A stretch of DNA of 64,000 bases, from contig JAUWMR010000006.1 of assembly GCA_030613055.1 (NCBI GenBank), positions 1 through 64,000 of the forward strand. Reading direction: 5' to 3'. A program made the translations under genes and the position numbers. Each line of letters starts with the position of its first letter. Positions within the stretch are counted from its first letter, which is position 1. Below are positions 55,137 to 64,000 of the stretch, piece after piece. The notes under the pieces are model-generated. The model did no database searches, was not told the DNA's origin, and saw only the letters and a list, made by a program, of their open reading frames with translations. This DNA is from Desulfobacteraceae bacterium (lineage in GTDB: Bacteria > Desulfobacterota > DSM-4660 > Desulfatiglandales > Desulfatiglandaceae).

Positions 55137-56645
55137 ATGAAGCCAATGAAGAAAAACCATCTTTTCAATCTTATTGGGGCCAGCATTATTGTCGTGTGGC
55201 TTATCATGATCGGGCTGTTAATAAAAAAGAGCAGCTTTAATAATGCAGGACAACATGCTGCTTTTATTGAGGATAGTTCCCCACATCAGACTTCCTCCGA
55301 ACGTGAATGGATGGAGATTTTCTTAAAGAAAAAAAAGGTGGGTTATTCCGTGAGCCAAGTCAGTCCTATTGGCGGAGGCTTTTTAATAAGTGAGGAAGTC
55401 TTTCTAAGGTTGAACCTGTTGGGCCAGGCCAATGCTATTTGTACGACTACCCAGTCTGTTATGGACCATAAGTTTATACTAAAATCGTTTGTATTCAGAA
55501 TGAAATCAGGGATAGTCACGTATCAGGTCTCTGGTAAAGTGGATGGGAACCGCATGGTTTTGAAAACAGGAGAGGGGCCTAATAAAAAGAGTTATACAAT
55601 AAGGCTTAAGGCGCCGCCTGTTATTGGTTCCGGAATGGCCAGGTTTTTCAGGGGCAGGCATATTGAAGTTGGCCAGTCTTTTAAATTTCCTGTTTTTGAT
55701 CCGGCTACAATGGCCCAGAAGGATGTAGTCCTCAAAGTAACGGCTAAGGAGAGGATTGTTATCAACCGCGTTGACTATGGTGCATTTCGTTTAGAAACAG
55801 AAGTATTTGGCCAACCCATGATCTTCTGGCTCGATAATAACGGCAGTGTGCTAAAAGAAGAGGGTTTTATAGGGCTTACACTGGTCAAGTCCAGTGTGGG
55901 AAGGGCGAAAAAGGATATTGAGAGTAGCGGGGGAGAGGATTTTTATAGGCTGGCATCTATAAGCGTAAAAAGAAAGTTGCCAAAGGCTGACAGGTTGACA
56001 TATTTAAAGATAAAAATGCAGGGTTTTAAGGAGAGCAGTTTTGATACGAGCATTTTGGATCGGGGGAGGCAAAAATACCGTTCGGGAATACTTGAAATAA
56101 TTCAAGAAAAACGAACGGTTAAGCCAGGGTATTCTATTCCTTTTTCTGATAATTCCGGAAAAATGGAGCCATTTTTAAGCCCGGAACCGGGGATTGAGAG
56201 TGATCACCGGGCGATTGTGGAAAAGGCCCGGGCAATTGTGAGGGGTATTAAAGACCCAGGCGCAGCAATGAAAAGAATCGTTTCATGGGTTTACAGGAAT
56301 GTGAAAAAACAGCCGGTCATCACTGTTCCGGACGCACTGGAGGTCTTAAAGACTATGGTTGGAGATTGCAATGAGCACGCTGTTTTACTGACGGCCCTGC
56401 TCAGGGCCTCGGGAATACCTGCCAGGGTGTGTGTGGGGCTTGTCTATGCTCGCGGGGGGTTTTATTATCATGCCTGGACCGAAGGATATGCAGGAAAATG
56501 GATATCCATGGACCCGACCCTCAACCAGATGCCGGCCGACGCCACCCATATTAAGCTGGTCCAGGGAGGACTGCACAGGCAGGTAGAGATCATAAGCCTG
56601 ATCGGTAAACTAAAAATGAAAGTAGTTGACTATCGATATGATTAA
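55137..56645 (+). CDS. Membrane-anchored transglutaminase-like protein
   Basis: 502 residues with an N-terminal signal anchor (about 12-30). The transglutaminase core near the C-terminus has the Cys-His-Asp triad: Cys near 411 in GDCNEHA, His near 444 in YYHAWTE and Asp near 459 in SMDPTLNQ. The middle is beta-rich with no recognised domain. Extracytoplasmic. It overlaps the start of the ABC ATPase gene by 8 bp, so it is cotranscribed with an ABC exporter; the shared substrate is unknown. Confidence 0.82.
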   Translation: MKPMKKNHLFNLIGASIIVVWLIMIGLLIKKSSFNNAGQHAAFIEDSSPHQTSSEREWMEIFLKKKKVGYSVSQVSPIGGGFLISEEVFLRLNLLGQANAICTTTQSVMDHKFILKSFVFRMKSGIVTYQVSGKVDGNRMVLKTGEGPNKKSYTIRLKAPPVIGSGMARFFRGRHIEVGQSFKFPVFDPATMAQKDVVLKVTAKERIVINRVDYGAFRLETEVFGQPMIFWLDNNGSVLKEEGFIGLTLVKSSVGRAKKDIESSGGEDFYRLASISVKRKLPKADRLTYLKIKMQGFKESSFDTSILDRGRQKYRSGILEIIQEKRTVKPGYSIPFSDNSGKMEPFLSPEPGIESDHRAIVEKARAIVRGIKDPGAAMKRIVSWVYRNVKKQPVITVPDALEVLKTMVGDCNEHAVLLTALLRASGIPARVCVGLVYARGGFYYHAWTEGYAGKWISMDPTLNQMPADATHIKLVQGGLHRQVEIISLIGKLKMKVVDYRYD

Positions 56646-57396
56646 ATTAATAGATTTAACCAAGACTTACAAGGGGCTCCGTGCTGTTGACAGGATCAAC
56701 TTAGAGGTCAAAGATGGTATTATTTTTGGTTTCTTAGGGCCAAACGGTGCAGGGAAGACAACAACCATCAAGATGATGGCCGGGGTGCTCGCGCCCACTG
56801 AAGGGCGAATAATCATAAACGGCATGGACCTTGCCAGTGAGCCTGTGGCAGTGAAACGATGCGTGGGTTTTATCCCTGACAGGCCGTTTGTCTATGAAAA
56901 ACTTACCGGTCTGGAGTTCCTATATTTTATCGCGGGTCTTTATAGCCTGGACCATGCGCCCTCACTTAGAGAAAAAATCTCATGGCTGCTGGAGCTTTTC
57001 GAATTGACCCACTGGCAGGAAGAATTGATAGGGAGCTATTCTCACGGCATGAAGCAGCGACTTGTGATGTGCGCGGCCTTGCTCCACCAACCCAGGGTCC
57101 TTATAGTGGATGAGCCTATGGTCGGGCTGGATCCAAAGGGCGCGAGGCTTGTAAAGGACCTGTTCAGGGACCTGGCCAGTGAGGGAATAACCATATTCAT
57201 GTCCACTCATTCCATGGAAGTTGCTGAAGAGGTATGTGATGAGATCGCTATCATACAGGCCGGAAAAATCATAGCCCGGGGGACAGGGGAAGGCCTCAGG
57301 CGCCAGGCCGGGGTGGACGGCAGCCTGGAACATATCTTCCTGAAACTGACCGAGGGCAAAAGGATCGCCCATGAAAGACCTTTATCTTCTAATTAG
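56638..57396 (+). CDS. ABC transporter ATP-binding protein
   Basis: 252 residues from ATG 56638; an upstream in-frame TTG at 56626 is less likely. Walker A GPNGAGKTT, signature-type YSHGMKQRL (in place of LSGGQ) and Walker B VLIVDEPMVGLD with a following H-loop STHS. It belongs to the drug- or lipid-export type. Couples ATP hydrolysis to the permease encoded next (26-bp overlap). Confidence 0.93.
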   Translation: MIKLIDLTKTYKGLRAVDRINLEVKDGIIFGFLGPNGAGKTTTIKMMAGVLAPTEGRIIINGMDLASEPVAVKRCVGFIPDRPFVYEKLTGLEFLYFIAGLYSLDHAPSLREKISWLLELFELTHWQEELIGSYSHGMKQRLVMCAALLHQPRVLIVDEPMVGLDPKGARLVKDLFRDLASEGITIFMSTHSMEVAEEVCDEIAIIQAGKIIARGTGEGLRRQAGVDGSLEHIFLKLTEGKRIAHERPLSSN

Positions 57397-59068
57397 GCCC
57401 AGGCTATTGGGCGTAAGAAACCGGTTTATCCGTTCCCAAGGCAAAAGGAGGAAAAGGGCGTTAATCATGGGCGGACTGGGTCTCGCCTTTTGTGGCGGGA
57501 TGTTTGCCGTTTCCTGTCGCGTCCTGACCTATTTTCAGTCTGTGGAAATGATGGGAGACCTTTTAGCTAAGTATCTCATGTCCATGATTATCCTGACCTT
57601 TTTCTCCCTGCTCATCTTCAGTCATATCATAACCGCACTCTCCAATCTCTATCTATCCAGGGACCTCGAACTCTGCCATTCCCTGCCCGTGTCCGTGGAA
57701 GAACTCTTCGTCACCAGGGCGGTGTATACGGTGATGGATAGTTCGTGGATGCTTATTATCTTCGGGCTTCCGGTTTTTATGGCCTACGGATATGTGTACC
57801 GGCCCGGGCCCGGATTTTATTTTACTATTATCCATATGAACTTAGCCATGGTCATTATTGCTGCCGGCATGGGCATCCTTGTTGTAATGATCCTCGTTCA
57901 CGCATTTCCAGCGCAGAGAACAAGGGACATTGTCATGCTCCTGACGGTCTTCATGGTAGTGGCCCTTTATGTCCTGTTTAGATTGTTGAGGCCAGAGCGG
58001 TTGGTTGATCCCGAGGCATTTTTTACTGTCATGCAGTATTTAAACGCCCTTAAAGCGCCGCAATCTCCTTATCTTCCCACCCAGTGGATCACGGAAACCC
58101 TGTGGGGCAGCCTGACCGGGACCGGGGAAAGATATCTATTCGAGGTGGCACTCACCTGGACCACGGCCGCGGCCATGGTGGTTATCAATATCTGGGTTGC
58201 AAGTGCCGTATATTTTCAAGGCTTTTCCAAATCCCAGGAGGCTAAAAAGAGGCGCATGGGGGGCGGAAAGGTCCTGGATATATTTGTCAGTTGTATAAAA
58301 AAACCCTTTGGAATTGATTTAGGCGCTGTCATCGGCAAGGATATCAGGACATTTTTCAGGGACAATACACAGTGGTCCCAGTTAATGATGTTAGCGGCAT
58401 TAGTTGTGGTGTACGTGTATAATTTCACAGTATTACCTTTAGATAAGAGCCCTATCCGCATTGATTTTCTACAGAATATATTAGCCTTTCTAAATATGGG
58501 CCTTGCGGGATTTGTCATCGCAGCGGTTTCGGCCCGCTTTGTATTCACCGCGGTAAGCGGTGAGGGGGAGGCATACTGGGTTATCCGGTCATCACCACTG
58601 CGGCTTAAAAGATATTTGTGGGGAAAGTATTTTTCTTTCCTGCTGCCCATGCTCGTGTTAGCAGAGGTATTGATTATCATTACAAATCATTTTCTTGACG
58701 TGAGCAGGTTTATGATGCTGCTCTCTTCGGGCACGATGTTCTTTATGGTCTTCGGGATTGTCGCATTAGGGATCGGGTTTGGCGCGATGTATCCGAATTT
58801 TGCTCATCAGAATATAGCGCAGGTTGCAAGCGGTTTCGGGGGTGTCCTGTTTATGATAGTCTGTTCTATCTTCATAGGCAGCGTCATTGTCCTCGAGGCC
58901 GGGCCGGTTTATGTCTTGTTTATGTCCAATGTACGCGGGAATCCGATTACCGTATCCCAATGGATTTTCATTATCATGTCTTTCACGGCAGCTTTTATAA
59001 TCAATATGGTGGCCATATTCATGCCCATGAAAATGGGACTCAAGGTATTAAGTGAATACGAGGGATGA
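57371..59068 (+). CDS. ABC-2-type transporter permease
   Basis: 565 residues with roughly twelve hydrophobic segments, which is large for one permease and looks like two fused six-helix halves. AAAGGAT lies before the ATG. It overlaps the ATPase gene, so the two form one exporter. The last residues overlap the start of a PHP gene. Confidence 0.85.
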   Translation: MKDLYLLIRPRLLGVRNRFIRSQGKRRKRALIMGGLGLAFCGGMFAVSCRVLTYFQSVEMMGDLLAKYLMSMIILTFFSLLIFSHIITALSNLYLSRDLELCHSLPVSVEELFVTRAVYTVMDSSWMLIIFGLPVFMAYGYVYRPGPGFYFTIIHMNLAMVIIAAGMGILVVMILVHAFPAQRTRDIVMLLTVFMVVALYVLFRLLRPERLVDPEAFFTVMQYLNALKAPQSPYLPTQWITETLWGSLTGTGERYLFEVALTWTTAAAMVVINIWVASAVYFQGFSKSQEAKKRRMGGGKVLDIFVSCIKKPFGIDLGAVIGKDIRTFFRDNTQWSQLMMLAALVVVYVYNFTVLPLDKSPIRIDFLQNILAFLNMGLAGFVIAAVSARFVFTAVSGEGEAYWVIRSSPLRLKRYLWGKYFSFLLPMLVLAEVLIIITNHFLDVSRFMMLLSSGTMFFMVFGIVALGIGFGAMYPNFAHQNIAQVASGFGGVLFMIVCSIFIGSVIVLEAGPVYVLFMSNVRGNPITVSQWIFIIMSFTAAFIINMVAIFMPMKMGLKVLSEYEG

Positions 59069-60125
59069 TTTGACTGAATTGATCGAATATAAAGGAAATC
59101 TCCATATCCACTCCCTCTATTCGGATGGGGCAGGGACCTTCTCCGAGATTGCCCAGGCAGCAAAAAAGACTGGCATTAACTTTATTATTATAAATGATCA
59201 CAGCTACATGACAGACAACCTTCATCTTGAAGATGAGGGTTTTTATGAAGGCGTTCTGGTCCTTGCGGGACTGGAAATAGGCGGGAGATACCATCACTAT
59301 CTGGCCTATGACATAAAAGAAATGATCGGGAGGCAAACGCTGCCTCCCCAGGAGGTAATTGACCGCGTAAATGACCAGTCCGGCTTCGGCTTTATGGCCC
59401 ACCCATTTGAAAAGGGCATGCCATTTGCCGAAAATTCGCTTGCCTATACGTGGAAAGATCTTTCTGTGAACGGTTTCACGGGTATCTGTATCTGGAATTA
59501 TTCCTCAAGGTGGAAGGAGCGGGTCAAAACCCCGTTTCACGGACTGTTTTTTCTCCTTTTCAAATCCCGCATGCTGAAAGGCCCCAGCGTAAAAACCCTT
59601 TCCTTTTGGGACGCCCTGTGCCGTAAAAGAAGGGTGGTTGCCATTGGGGGTTCGGATGCCCATGGAAGCATATTCAAGTGGGGTGTGCTCAGCTTCACGC
59701 CTTTTTCCTATGAATACCTTTTGAATTCCATTAACATTCATATTTTGCTGGAAAAACACATGCCTGAGGGTTTTGATGAGGCAAAAAGGGCGGTTTACGG
59801 GGCCATGAAAGAGGGCCGCCTGTTTATTGCCCATGATAATCTGGCACCGGCAAAGGGGTTTGAGTTCTATTTTGTATCGGAACTTGACTCTACCCTGGTA
59901 ATGGGAGAAGAAGGCCCGTTTCAACCCGGGAGCCTGTTCATTGAGACTCCTGAAAAGAGCGAAATCCGGCTCATAAGAAACGGGACCCTGATCAAATGCT
60001 GGCGCAGCCGCAGGGCGACTTATAAAATCGAGGAGAAGGGCGTTTACCGGGTTGAAATTCACCTGTTCACCTTTTTTTTCGGCTGGCGGCCCTGGATTTT
60101 TTCGAACCCGATCTATCTCCGGTAA
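59052..60125 (+). CDS. PHP-domain protein, end of the exporter cluster
   Basis: 357 residues from GTG 59052, overlapping the permease gene by 17 bp. It has the PHP signatures GNLHIHSLYSDG, IINDHSYM, GLEIGGRYHH and GGSDAHGSIFKWG. A C-terminal beta-rich region (about 270-357) is extra relative to the smaller PHP protein at 54344. Metal-dependent phosphoesterase fold; the substrate is unknown but is probably related to the exported molecule. Confidence 0.83.
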   Translation: MNTRDDLTELIEYKGNLHIHSLYSDGAGTFSEIAQAAKKTGINFIIINDHSYMTDNLHLEDEGFYEGVLVLAGLEIGGRYHHYLAYDIKEMIGRQTLPPQEVIDRVNDQSGFGFMAHPFEKGMPFAENSLAYTWKDLSVNGFTGICIWNYSSRWKERVKTPFHGLFFLLFKSRMLKGPSVKTLSFWDALCRKRRVVAIGGSDAHGSIFKWGVLSFTPFSYEYLLNSINIHILLEKHMPEGFDEAKRAVYGAMKEGRLFIAHDNLAPAKGFEFYFVSELDSTLVMGEEGPFQPGSLFIETPEKSEIRLIRNGTLIKCWRSRRATYKIEEKGVYRVEIHLFTFFFGWRPWIFSNPIYLR

Positions 60126-60420
60126 CTTACTCTGCATGGACGAGGGGACATCCTTAATTCCGGAGACCCTGTGTGACAGGTTTCTCTGGGGAGAGCCAAA
60201 GTAAGTCTATCTCGGCTTCCTGCTGTCTTGCAGTCGTGACTTTGCCTTGACCGGAGGGATCAGCCACAAACTGAGCCTTTTTCGTAACAGGACAATTATG
60301 CAGGGTGATACGCACTGTGATTTTCGTTTCAGGATTATGAAGTAACTGGCTATGGTTTTTGCTGACAAAAAATGTTGCAATTTAGTCAATTTTAGTGATA
60401 ATTAAAAATATTCACCTATT

Positions 60421-60509
60421 GCCTGGGTGGCGGAATTGGTAGACGCAAGGGACTTAAAATCCCTCGGAGCTAAGTCTCTGTACGAGTTCGATTCTCGTCC
60501 CAGGCACCA
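60421..60509 (+). tRNA. tRNA-Leu (UAA)
   Basis: A complete leucine tRNA with a long variable arm. The acceptor stem GCCTGGG pairs with CCCAGGC, and the anticodon stem AGGGA/TCCCT holds loop CTTAAAA, giving anticodon TAA. The T-arm has GTTCGATTC, and CCA is encoded at 60507-60509. The 295 bp upstream (60126-60420) show no other supported feature. Confidence 0.96.
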
Positions 60510-60515
60510 ATGATA

Positions 60516-60560
60516 ATAAGGGGCAAATCCCGCCAATATCGGCGGAATTTGCCCCTTATT
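60516..60560 (+). terminator. Terminator after tRNA-Leu
   Basis: AATAAGGGGCAAATCCCGCC and GGCGGAATTTGCCCCTTATT form a long near-perfect stem around AATATC, starting 7 bases after the tRNA CCA. The arm ends in only a short T-run, so its efficiency is uncertain. It also sits downstream of the minus-strand transporter gene and could serve both. Confidence 0.7.
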
Positions 60561-60621
60561 GTTTGCGTTTAGATTCTTTCTCCTCAGTCCTTAGTCCTTC
60601 GCACGTTGAAGCAATCTAAGG

Positions 60622-61551
60622 TTAAGTAGTTGTGCCTGATCCCATTTGTTTTTTGAGGCGGTAATAGATTCGCATGGGCAGGATCAGGACGAAGAAAGGA
60701 ACCATATACATGGCGGCTACGGTCGGTTCTAAAGGGCCAAAAAACTCTGAGGCAAAGACAAGGACAAGGACATTATTCATATTTCCGAGGCTTATGGCAG
60801 AGGCAAGCTGGTTTTCAACCGGGGCTTTCCAGAGGGCAGTAATTCCCACCACAAGGTAAATCCCACCAAGCAAAATGGCAATAAATGTTGCCTCAAGGAT
60901 GATCAAAGGATTCTGATAGAAGAAATCAGAGTATCTGGAAAATACTCCCAGGTTAATGATGGCAAAAATAACCAGGGAAATAGGATAACGTCTTTTCATG
61001 ATGGAATCCAGCATGACCGGTGCAAAACGTCTTAGTACCTCAATAACCAGGATAGGCACAAAGATGACAATGCTCAGGATACGCATCATACCTAAAAATG
61101 AAATTTCTACAGAGCGTCCTAAAAGGATTTTGACCAGGGCCGGCAGTGTAAAGGGGACTAACAGAGAAGAGATGACAACCATGACGAGCACAAGATTCAC
61201 ATTAGCCTTTACGAGAGTGGATATAAAGGGGGCTACCACTCCAGTGGATATTCCGGTCAGAAGCAGGGCCGCAATGGAATAAGAAGGACAAAACACCCTG
61301 AAAAGGAAATAGACGCAAAGAGGGAGAACGATCAATTTTATTAGAGAGAGATAGATGATGGTCTGTAAGTTGTTTTGGATAGTATCCAGGATGGTCTCTA
61401 TTTTAATAGACAAAAAACTCAGGAAGAGGAGTAACATCATCAGATATATGGGGTATGGCTGAAAAATGGAAGCAAGGCGCGGGAGCAGTATGCCTGCGAG
61501 CATGGATGAAAATATAACAATGAGCAGGATAAAATCATTTAATCGGAACAT
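60622..61551 (-). CDS. BASS-type (bile acid:sodium symporter family) transporter
   Basis: 309 residues with nine or ten hydrophobic segments and a short basic C-terminus. GISTGVVAPFISTLVKANVNLVLVMVV and ISLGNMNNVLVLVFA fit the two crossover regions of the BASS fold that bind sodium and substrate. The substrate is unknown; bacterial members move organic acids, arsenite or related anions. It follows the unknown gene at 61564 by 12 bp. Confidence 0.8.
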   Translation of the reverse strand: MFRLNDFILLIVIFSSMLAGILLPRLASIFQPYPIYLMMLLLFLSFLSIKIETILDTIQNNLQTIIYLSLIKLIVLPLCVYFLFRVFCPSYSIAALLLTGISTGVVAPFISTLVKANVNLVLVMVVISSLLVPFTLPALVKILLGRSVEISFLGMMRILSIVIFVPILVIEVLRRFAPVMLDSIMKRRYPISLVIFAIINLGVFSRYSDFFYQNPLIILEATFIAILLGGIYLVVGITALWKAPVENQLASAISLGNMNNVLVLVFASEFFGPLEPTVAAMYMVPFFVLILPMRIYYRLKKQMGSGTTT

Positions 61552-61563
61552 CGAAATATTATA

Positions 61564-62418
61564 TTACTTCTCCAGCAGCATTATCGTTTTGCCGGACAGG
61601 CCTGCAAGGACAAGGTCTCTGTGGGCATCCCCATTGTCTGAAAATAGGGGGAGATGTTTTTTAGTAATATGATTTTCAATCGAGCTCAGCCCTTTTGTAA
61701 GGGAGACCTCTTCTTCGGAAGGCTGAGATGTCTGATCCTCAAAAATATCTGTTGCATATCTCATGACATGCCGATCCAGAGTGATTAAGGGGCCATGATC
61801 TTGAAGATATTCTCCAAAGAGACCAAGCCAAGCCTCAAATACCTGTGAGAGGTGGTGTTCGTTTGCAAAAAGATCGTTTTCAAATTGAGGTAGATCCTTG
61901 AACAGGCCCTGCAAACTTGCCCCACCCTCGAGTGCCCCCTCAAGGGGTGGTTTTTGCTGTTTGACTTTATCAAGAATTTTTTCAGCTTCGGATTGGCTCT
62001 TTTCGAATTCCCGGGTTAAGTGGAGAATAAGATGCCATTTGAAGGCATTGTTTTCTTCAGGAACAGAAAACCCTTCTCCAGCGCGTTGAATCATTTGCCT
62101 GATGTTCCGTGGTGTTTCCTCTGAATGGGACAATTCCCGGGAGGCCTTTAATGAGGAGACATAGCCTTTGTCCGGGTTTTGTTTAACCCACAGTTTATAT
62201 TCAGAGAGCAATCTGTGAAAATCCTCTTTGGGCTTCAGGGACTCGGGTGGGTAAAGCATTCTGGAAAAAGAAGGTTTTTCTTTTTCATGTACAGGGGGAG
62301 AGTCATCCGCAAACCATGGTTGACAGATAGTTACCTGCCCGAAAAAAGAGAATATCCTTCTTAAATCCGATTCACTGATATAAGAGTGGGGAAAAAGAAT
62401 AACCGGTTGATCTGTCAA
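61564..62418 (-). CDS. Conserved hypothetical protein (284 aa)
   Basis: Begins MTDQPVILFPHSYISESDLRRIFSFFG and is largely helical and charged, without recognisable domain, signal peptide or membrane segment. The frame is clean and lies between two real genes on the same strand, 5 bp after the acetoacetyl-CoA synthetase stop, so it is almost certainly expressed. I do not recognise its family. Confidence 0.7.
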   Translation of the reverse strand: MTDQPVILFPHSYISESDLRRIFSFFGQVTICQPWFADDSPPVHEKEKPSFSRMLYPPESLKPKEDFHRLLSEYKLWVKQNPDKGYVSSLKASRELSHSEETPRNIRQMIQRAGEGFSVPEENNAFKWHLILHLTREFEKSQSEAEKILDKVKQQKPPLEGALEGGASLQGLFKDLPQFENDLFANEHHLSQVFEAWLGLFGEYLQDHGPLITLDRHVMRYATDIFEDQTSQPSEEEVSLTKGLSSIENHITKKHLPLFSDNGDAHRDLVLAGLSGKTIMLLEK

Positions 62419-62423
62419 ATATT

Positions 62424-64000
62424 TTAGTCCTCTTGAAGTTCTTTTAGGTTGTCATAAAAATCGAGTGATTCCGGATTGGCCAAGGCGTCCCTGTTCAGGA
62501 CCGGTTTGCCATTCAATATATTCGTGACCGAGCTTTCCACTTTCTTCATATTATGAGTGTAGGGAATATCAGGGGTTTCGATTATCTTGGCCGGAACGTG
62601 TCTCGGGGAGGCCTTTGAACGCAAGGTCTTTTTAATCTTGCCTTTTAGCTCATCGGTTAATTGATGCCCTTCAGCAAGTTTGACAAAGAGAATAATACGT
62701 TGATCTCCTGCCCAGCTTTGTCCTATTGCCAGGCTGTCGGCAATTTCTTCTAATTTTTCCACCTGATTATATATTTCAGCCGTGCCAATTCTAACACCTG
62801 AGGGTTTTAAGATTGCGTCGGAACGGCCATGAAAGGTTGCTCCGCCTGTTTCACTATTAATCACAATAAAATCGCCATGACGCCATATATTGGGATATAC
62901 ATCAAAGTATGCCTCTTTATATTTTTTGTTGTCCGGATCATTCCAGAAGTAGAGAGGCATTGAAGGGGCAGGTGCTTCACATACAAGTTCTCCTTCCTTA
63001 TCAACCACGGGGTTGCCGTTTTCATCATAAACATTGACTTTCATGGCTAATCCGGGAGACTGCAATTCACCGGCATATACAGGACTTGTAGGGCTTCCGG
63101 TGAAAAAACAGCCGTTTATGTCTGTACCGCCGGCACTGGAATTAAACCAGAGGTCCTTCTTGATTTCCTGGTAAACATATTCAAAGCCTTCAGGAGAAAG
63201 AGGTGACCCGGTTTGCCATATCTCTTTCAGTGAAGAAAGATCATAATCTTTGCCAGGTTTGAGTCCCAGGCTTCTAATAAAATTGATATAAGATGCGCTG
63301 GTTCCGAACATGGTTACATTTTCATCTTGAATCAGCTTCCACATGGCGCCCGCGTCAGGATAAAGGGCATTTCCATCGTACAGGAGCAGCGTGTTTCCCG
63401 TGGCCAGGGACGTATGCATCCAATTCCACATCATCCAGCTGCAGGTCGTAATAAAAAAATGAACATCTTCTTTTTTTAAATCGGTTTGGAGTATCAGTTC
63501 CTTTAATTGATTGAGAAGAATTCCGCCTGCACCCTGAACCAGGCACTTCGGTTTGCCGGTTGTTCCCGAAGAGAACATAATAAATACAGGGTGATCAAAT
63601 GGCAATTGTTCAAATTGAATTTCAAGCCCGCTTTCCTTTGATAGAAAATCTTCAAAGTATACGGAGTTCGGGATATCAGTGATGTCAGGTTCTTCTTCAG
63701 TATAGGAGGCTACGACAACTTTTTCGAGTGAAGGTATTCCTTTTGCAATTTCGGCCGCATTTGAAAGAGAACTAAAAGCCTTCGTCTTATAGAAATATCC
63801 ATCGACAGTGAATAAAACCCTGGGTTCAATTTGACCAAAACGATCCAGAACTCCCCCCGGGCCGATATCGGTGGCGCAGGATGACCATGTAGCACCGATG
63901 CTCGTAGCGGCAAGCATCGCAATGGCCGTCTCCATCATATTGGGCATGTAGGCGGCCACCCGGTCTCCGGGGGCGATTCCCATTTGGCGAAGTGATTTTG
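62424..64000 (-). CDS. Acetoacetyl-CoA synthetase, C-terminal part (runs off the window)
   Basis: The frame is open to the window edge, so the N-terminus is missing; about 525 codons are seen. The ANL phosphate-loop MFSSGTTGKPKCLVQ, the AACS-type GGTDINGCFFTGSPTSPVYAGELQ, the hinge HGDFIV and the late GRSDAILKPSGVR motifs are present, as is a C-terminal catalytic Lys in NMKKVESS. AACS activates acetoacetate to its CoA thioester in ketone-body or poly-hydroxybutyrate metabolism. First gene of the set read toward 60622. Confidence 0.9.
   Translation of the reverse strand, partial: KSLRQMGIAPGDRVAAYMPNMMETAIAMLAATSIGATWSSCATDIGPGGVLDRFGQIEPRVLFTVDGYFYKTKAFSSLSNAAEIAKGIPSLEKVVVASYTEEEPDITDIPNSVYFEDFLSKESGLEIQFEQLPFDHPVFIMFSSGTTGKPKCLVQGAGGILLNQLKELILQTDLKKEDVHFFITTCSWMMWNWMHTSLATGNTLLLYDGNALYPDAGAMWKLIQDENVTMFGTSASYINFIRSLGLKPGKDYDLSSLKEIWQTGSPLSPEGFEYVYQEIKKDLWFNSSAGGTDINGCFFTGSPTSPVYAGELQSPGLAMKVNVYDENGNPVVDKEGELVCEAPAPSMPLYFWNDPDNKKYKEAYFDVYPNIWRHGDFIVINSETGGATFHGRSDAILKPSGVRIGTAEIYNQVEKLEEIADSLAIGQSWAGDQRIILFVKLAEGHQLTDELKGKIKKTLRSKASPRHVPAKIIETPDIPYTHNMKKVESSVTNILNGKPVLNRDALANPESLDFYDNLKELQED

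Overview
The window looks like chromosomal DNA of a strictly anaerobic member of the Desulfobacterota (former Deltaproteobacteria), a sulfate reducer or syntroph using the Wood-Ljungdahl (reductive acetyl-CoA) pathway. The evidence is two gene sets pairing HdrA- and MvhD-type flavin/iron-sulfur proteins with methylenetetrahydrofolate reductase (MetF, MetV), a system II cytochrome c maturation pair, sigma-54 control, in-frame UGA codons best read as selenocysteine, and Gram-negative envelope genes. No species can be named from sequence alone.

Layout. 1-1930 is an accessory stretch: a porin tail, a broken REP-associated transposase, and small genes around an integron attC-like site. 2181-6504 holds oleB and oleC (beta-lactone route to long-chain olefins), an SRPBCC-like gene and a P1-family peptidase. 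6615-18286 is mostly housekeeping (ccsA, resB, serS, a penicillin-binding protein, glmS, plsC, an M20 hydrolase), interspersed with three families of small palindromic or MITE-like repeats. 18926-20956 is a strong sigma-54 promoter followed by two Cys-rich, H-protein-like genes that lack the lipoyl lysine.

The core is 20965-49307, nearly all on the minus strand. Operon I (38394 down to 24562) encodes a receiver-like protein, a divergent MetF, a 1476-residue HdrA with an inserted GltD/NfnB-like module, an MvhD fused to a winged helix, a second HdrA, a second MvhD, MetV, MetF, a receiver, an ACT-domain protein and a small CxxC protein. Four of these genes carry an in-frame TGA exactly where homologues have a cysteine, so I annotate four selenoproteins, each with a candidate SECIS hairpin. 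Operon II (49307 down to 44463) is a cysteine-only paralogous set: HdrA, MvhD, MetV, MetF. Each set lies close to an NtrC-type sigma-54 activator and a histidine kinase with an unusual N-terminal Rossmann-like domain (22877-21534 with 24441-22864; 40490-39129 with 43995-42022). The simplest reading is redox- or metabolite-sensing control of two interchangeable flavin-based electron-transfer/MTHFR systems, one selenium-dependent and one not. HdrB and HdrC are absent from both sets.

49639-64000 is ordinary again: small zinc-binding proteins, plsB, a DUF151 gene, two PHP-domain proteins, a transglutaminase/ABC-exporter cluster, tRNA-Leu(UAA), a BASS-type transporter, an unknown conserved gene and a partial acetoacetyl-CoA synthetase running off the right edge.
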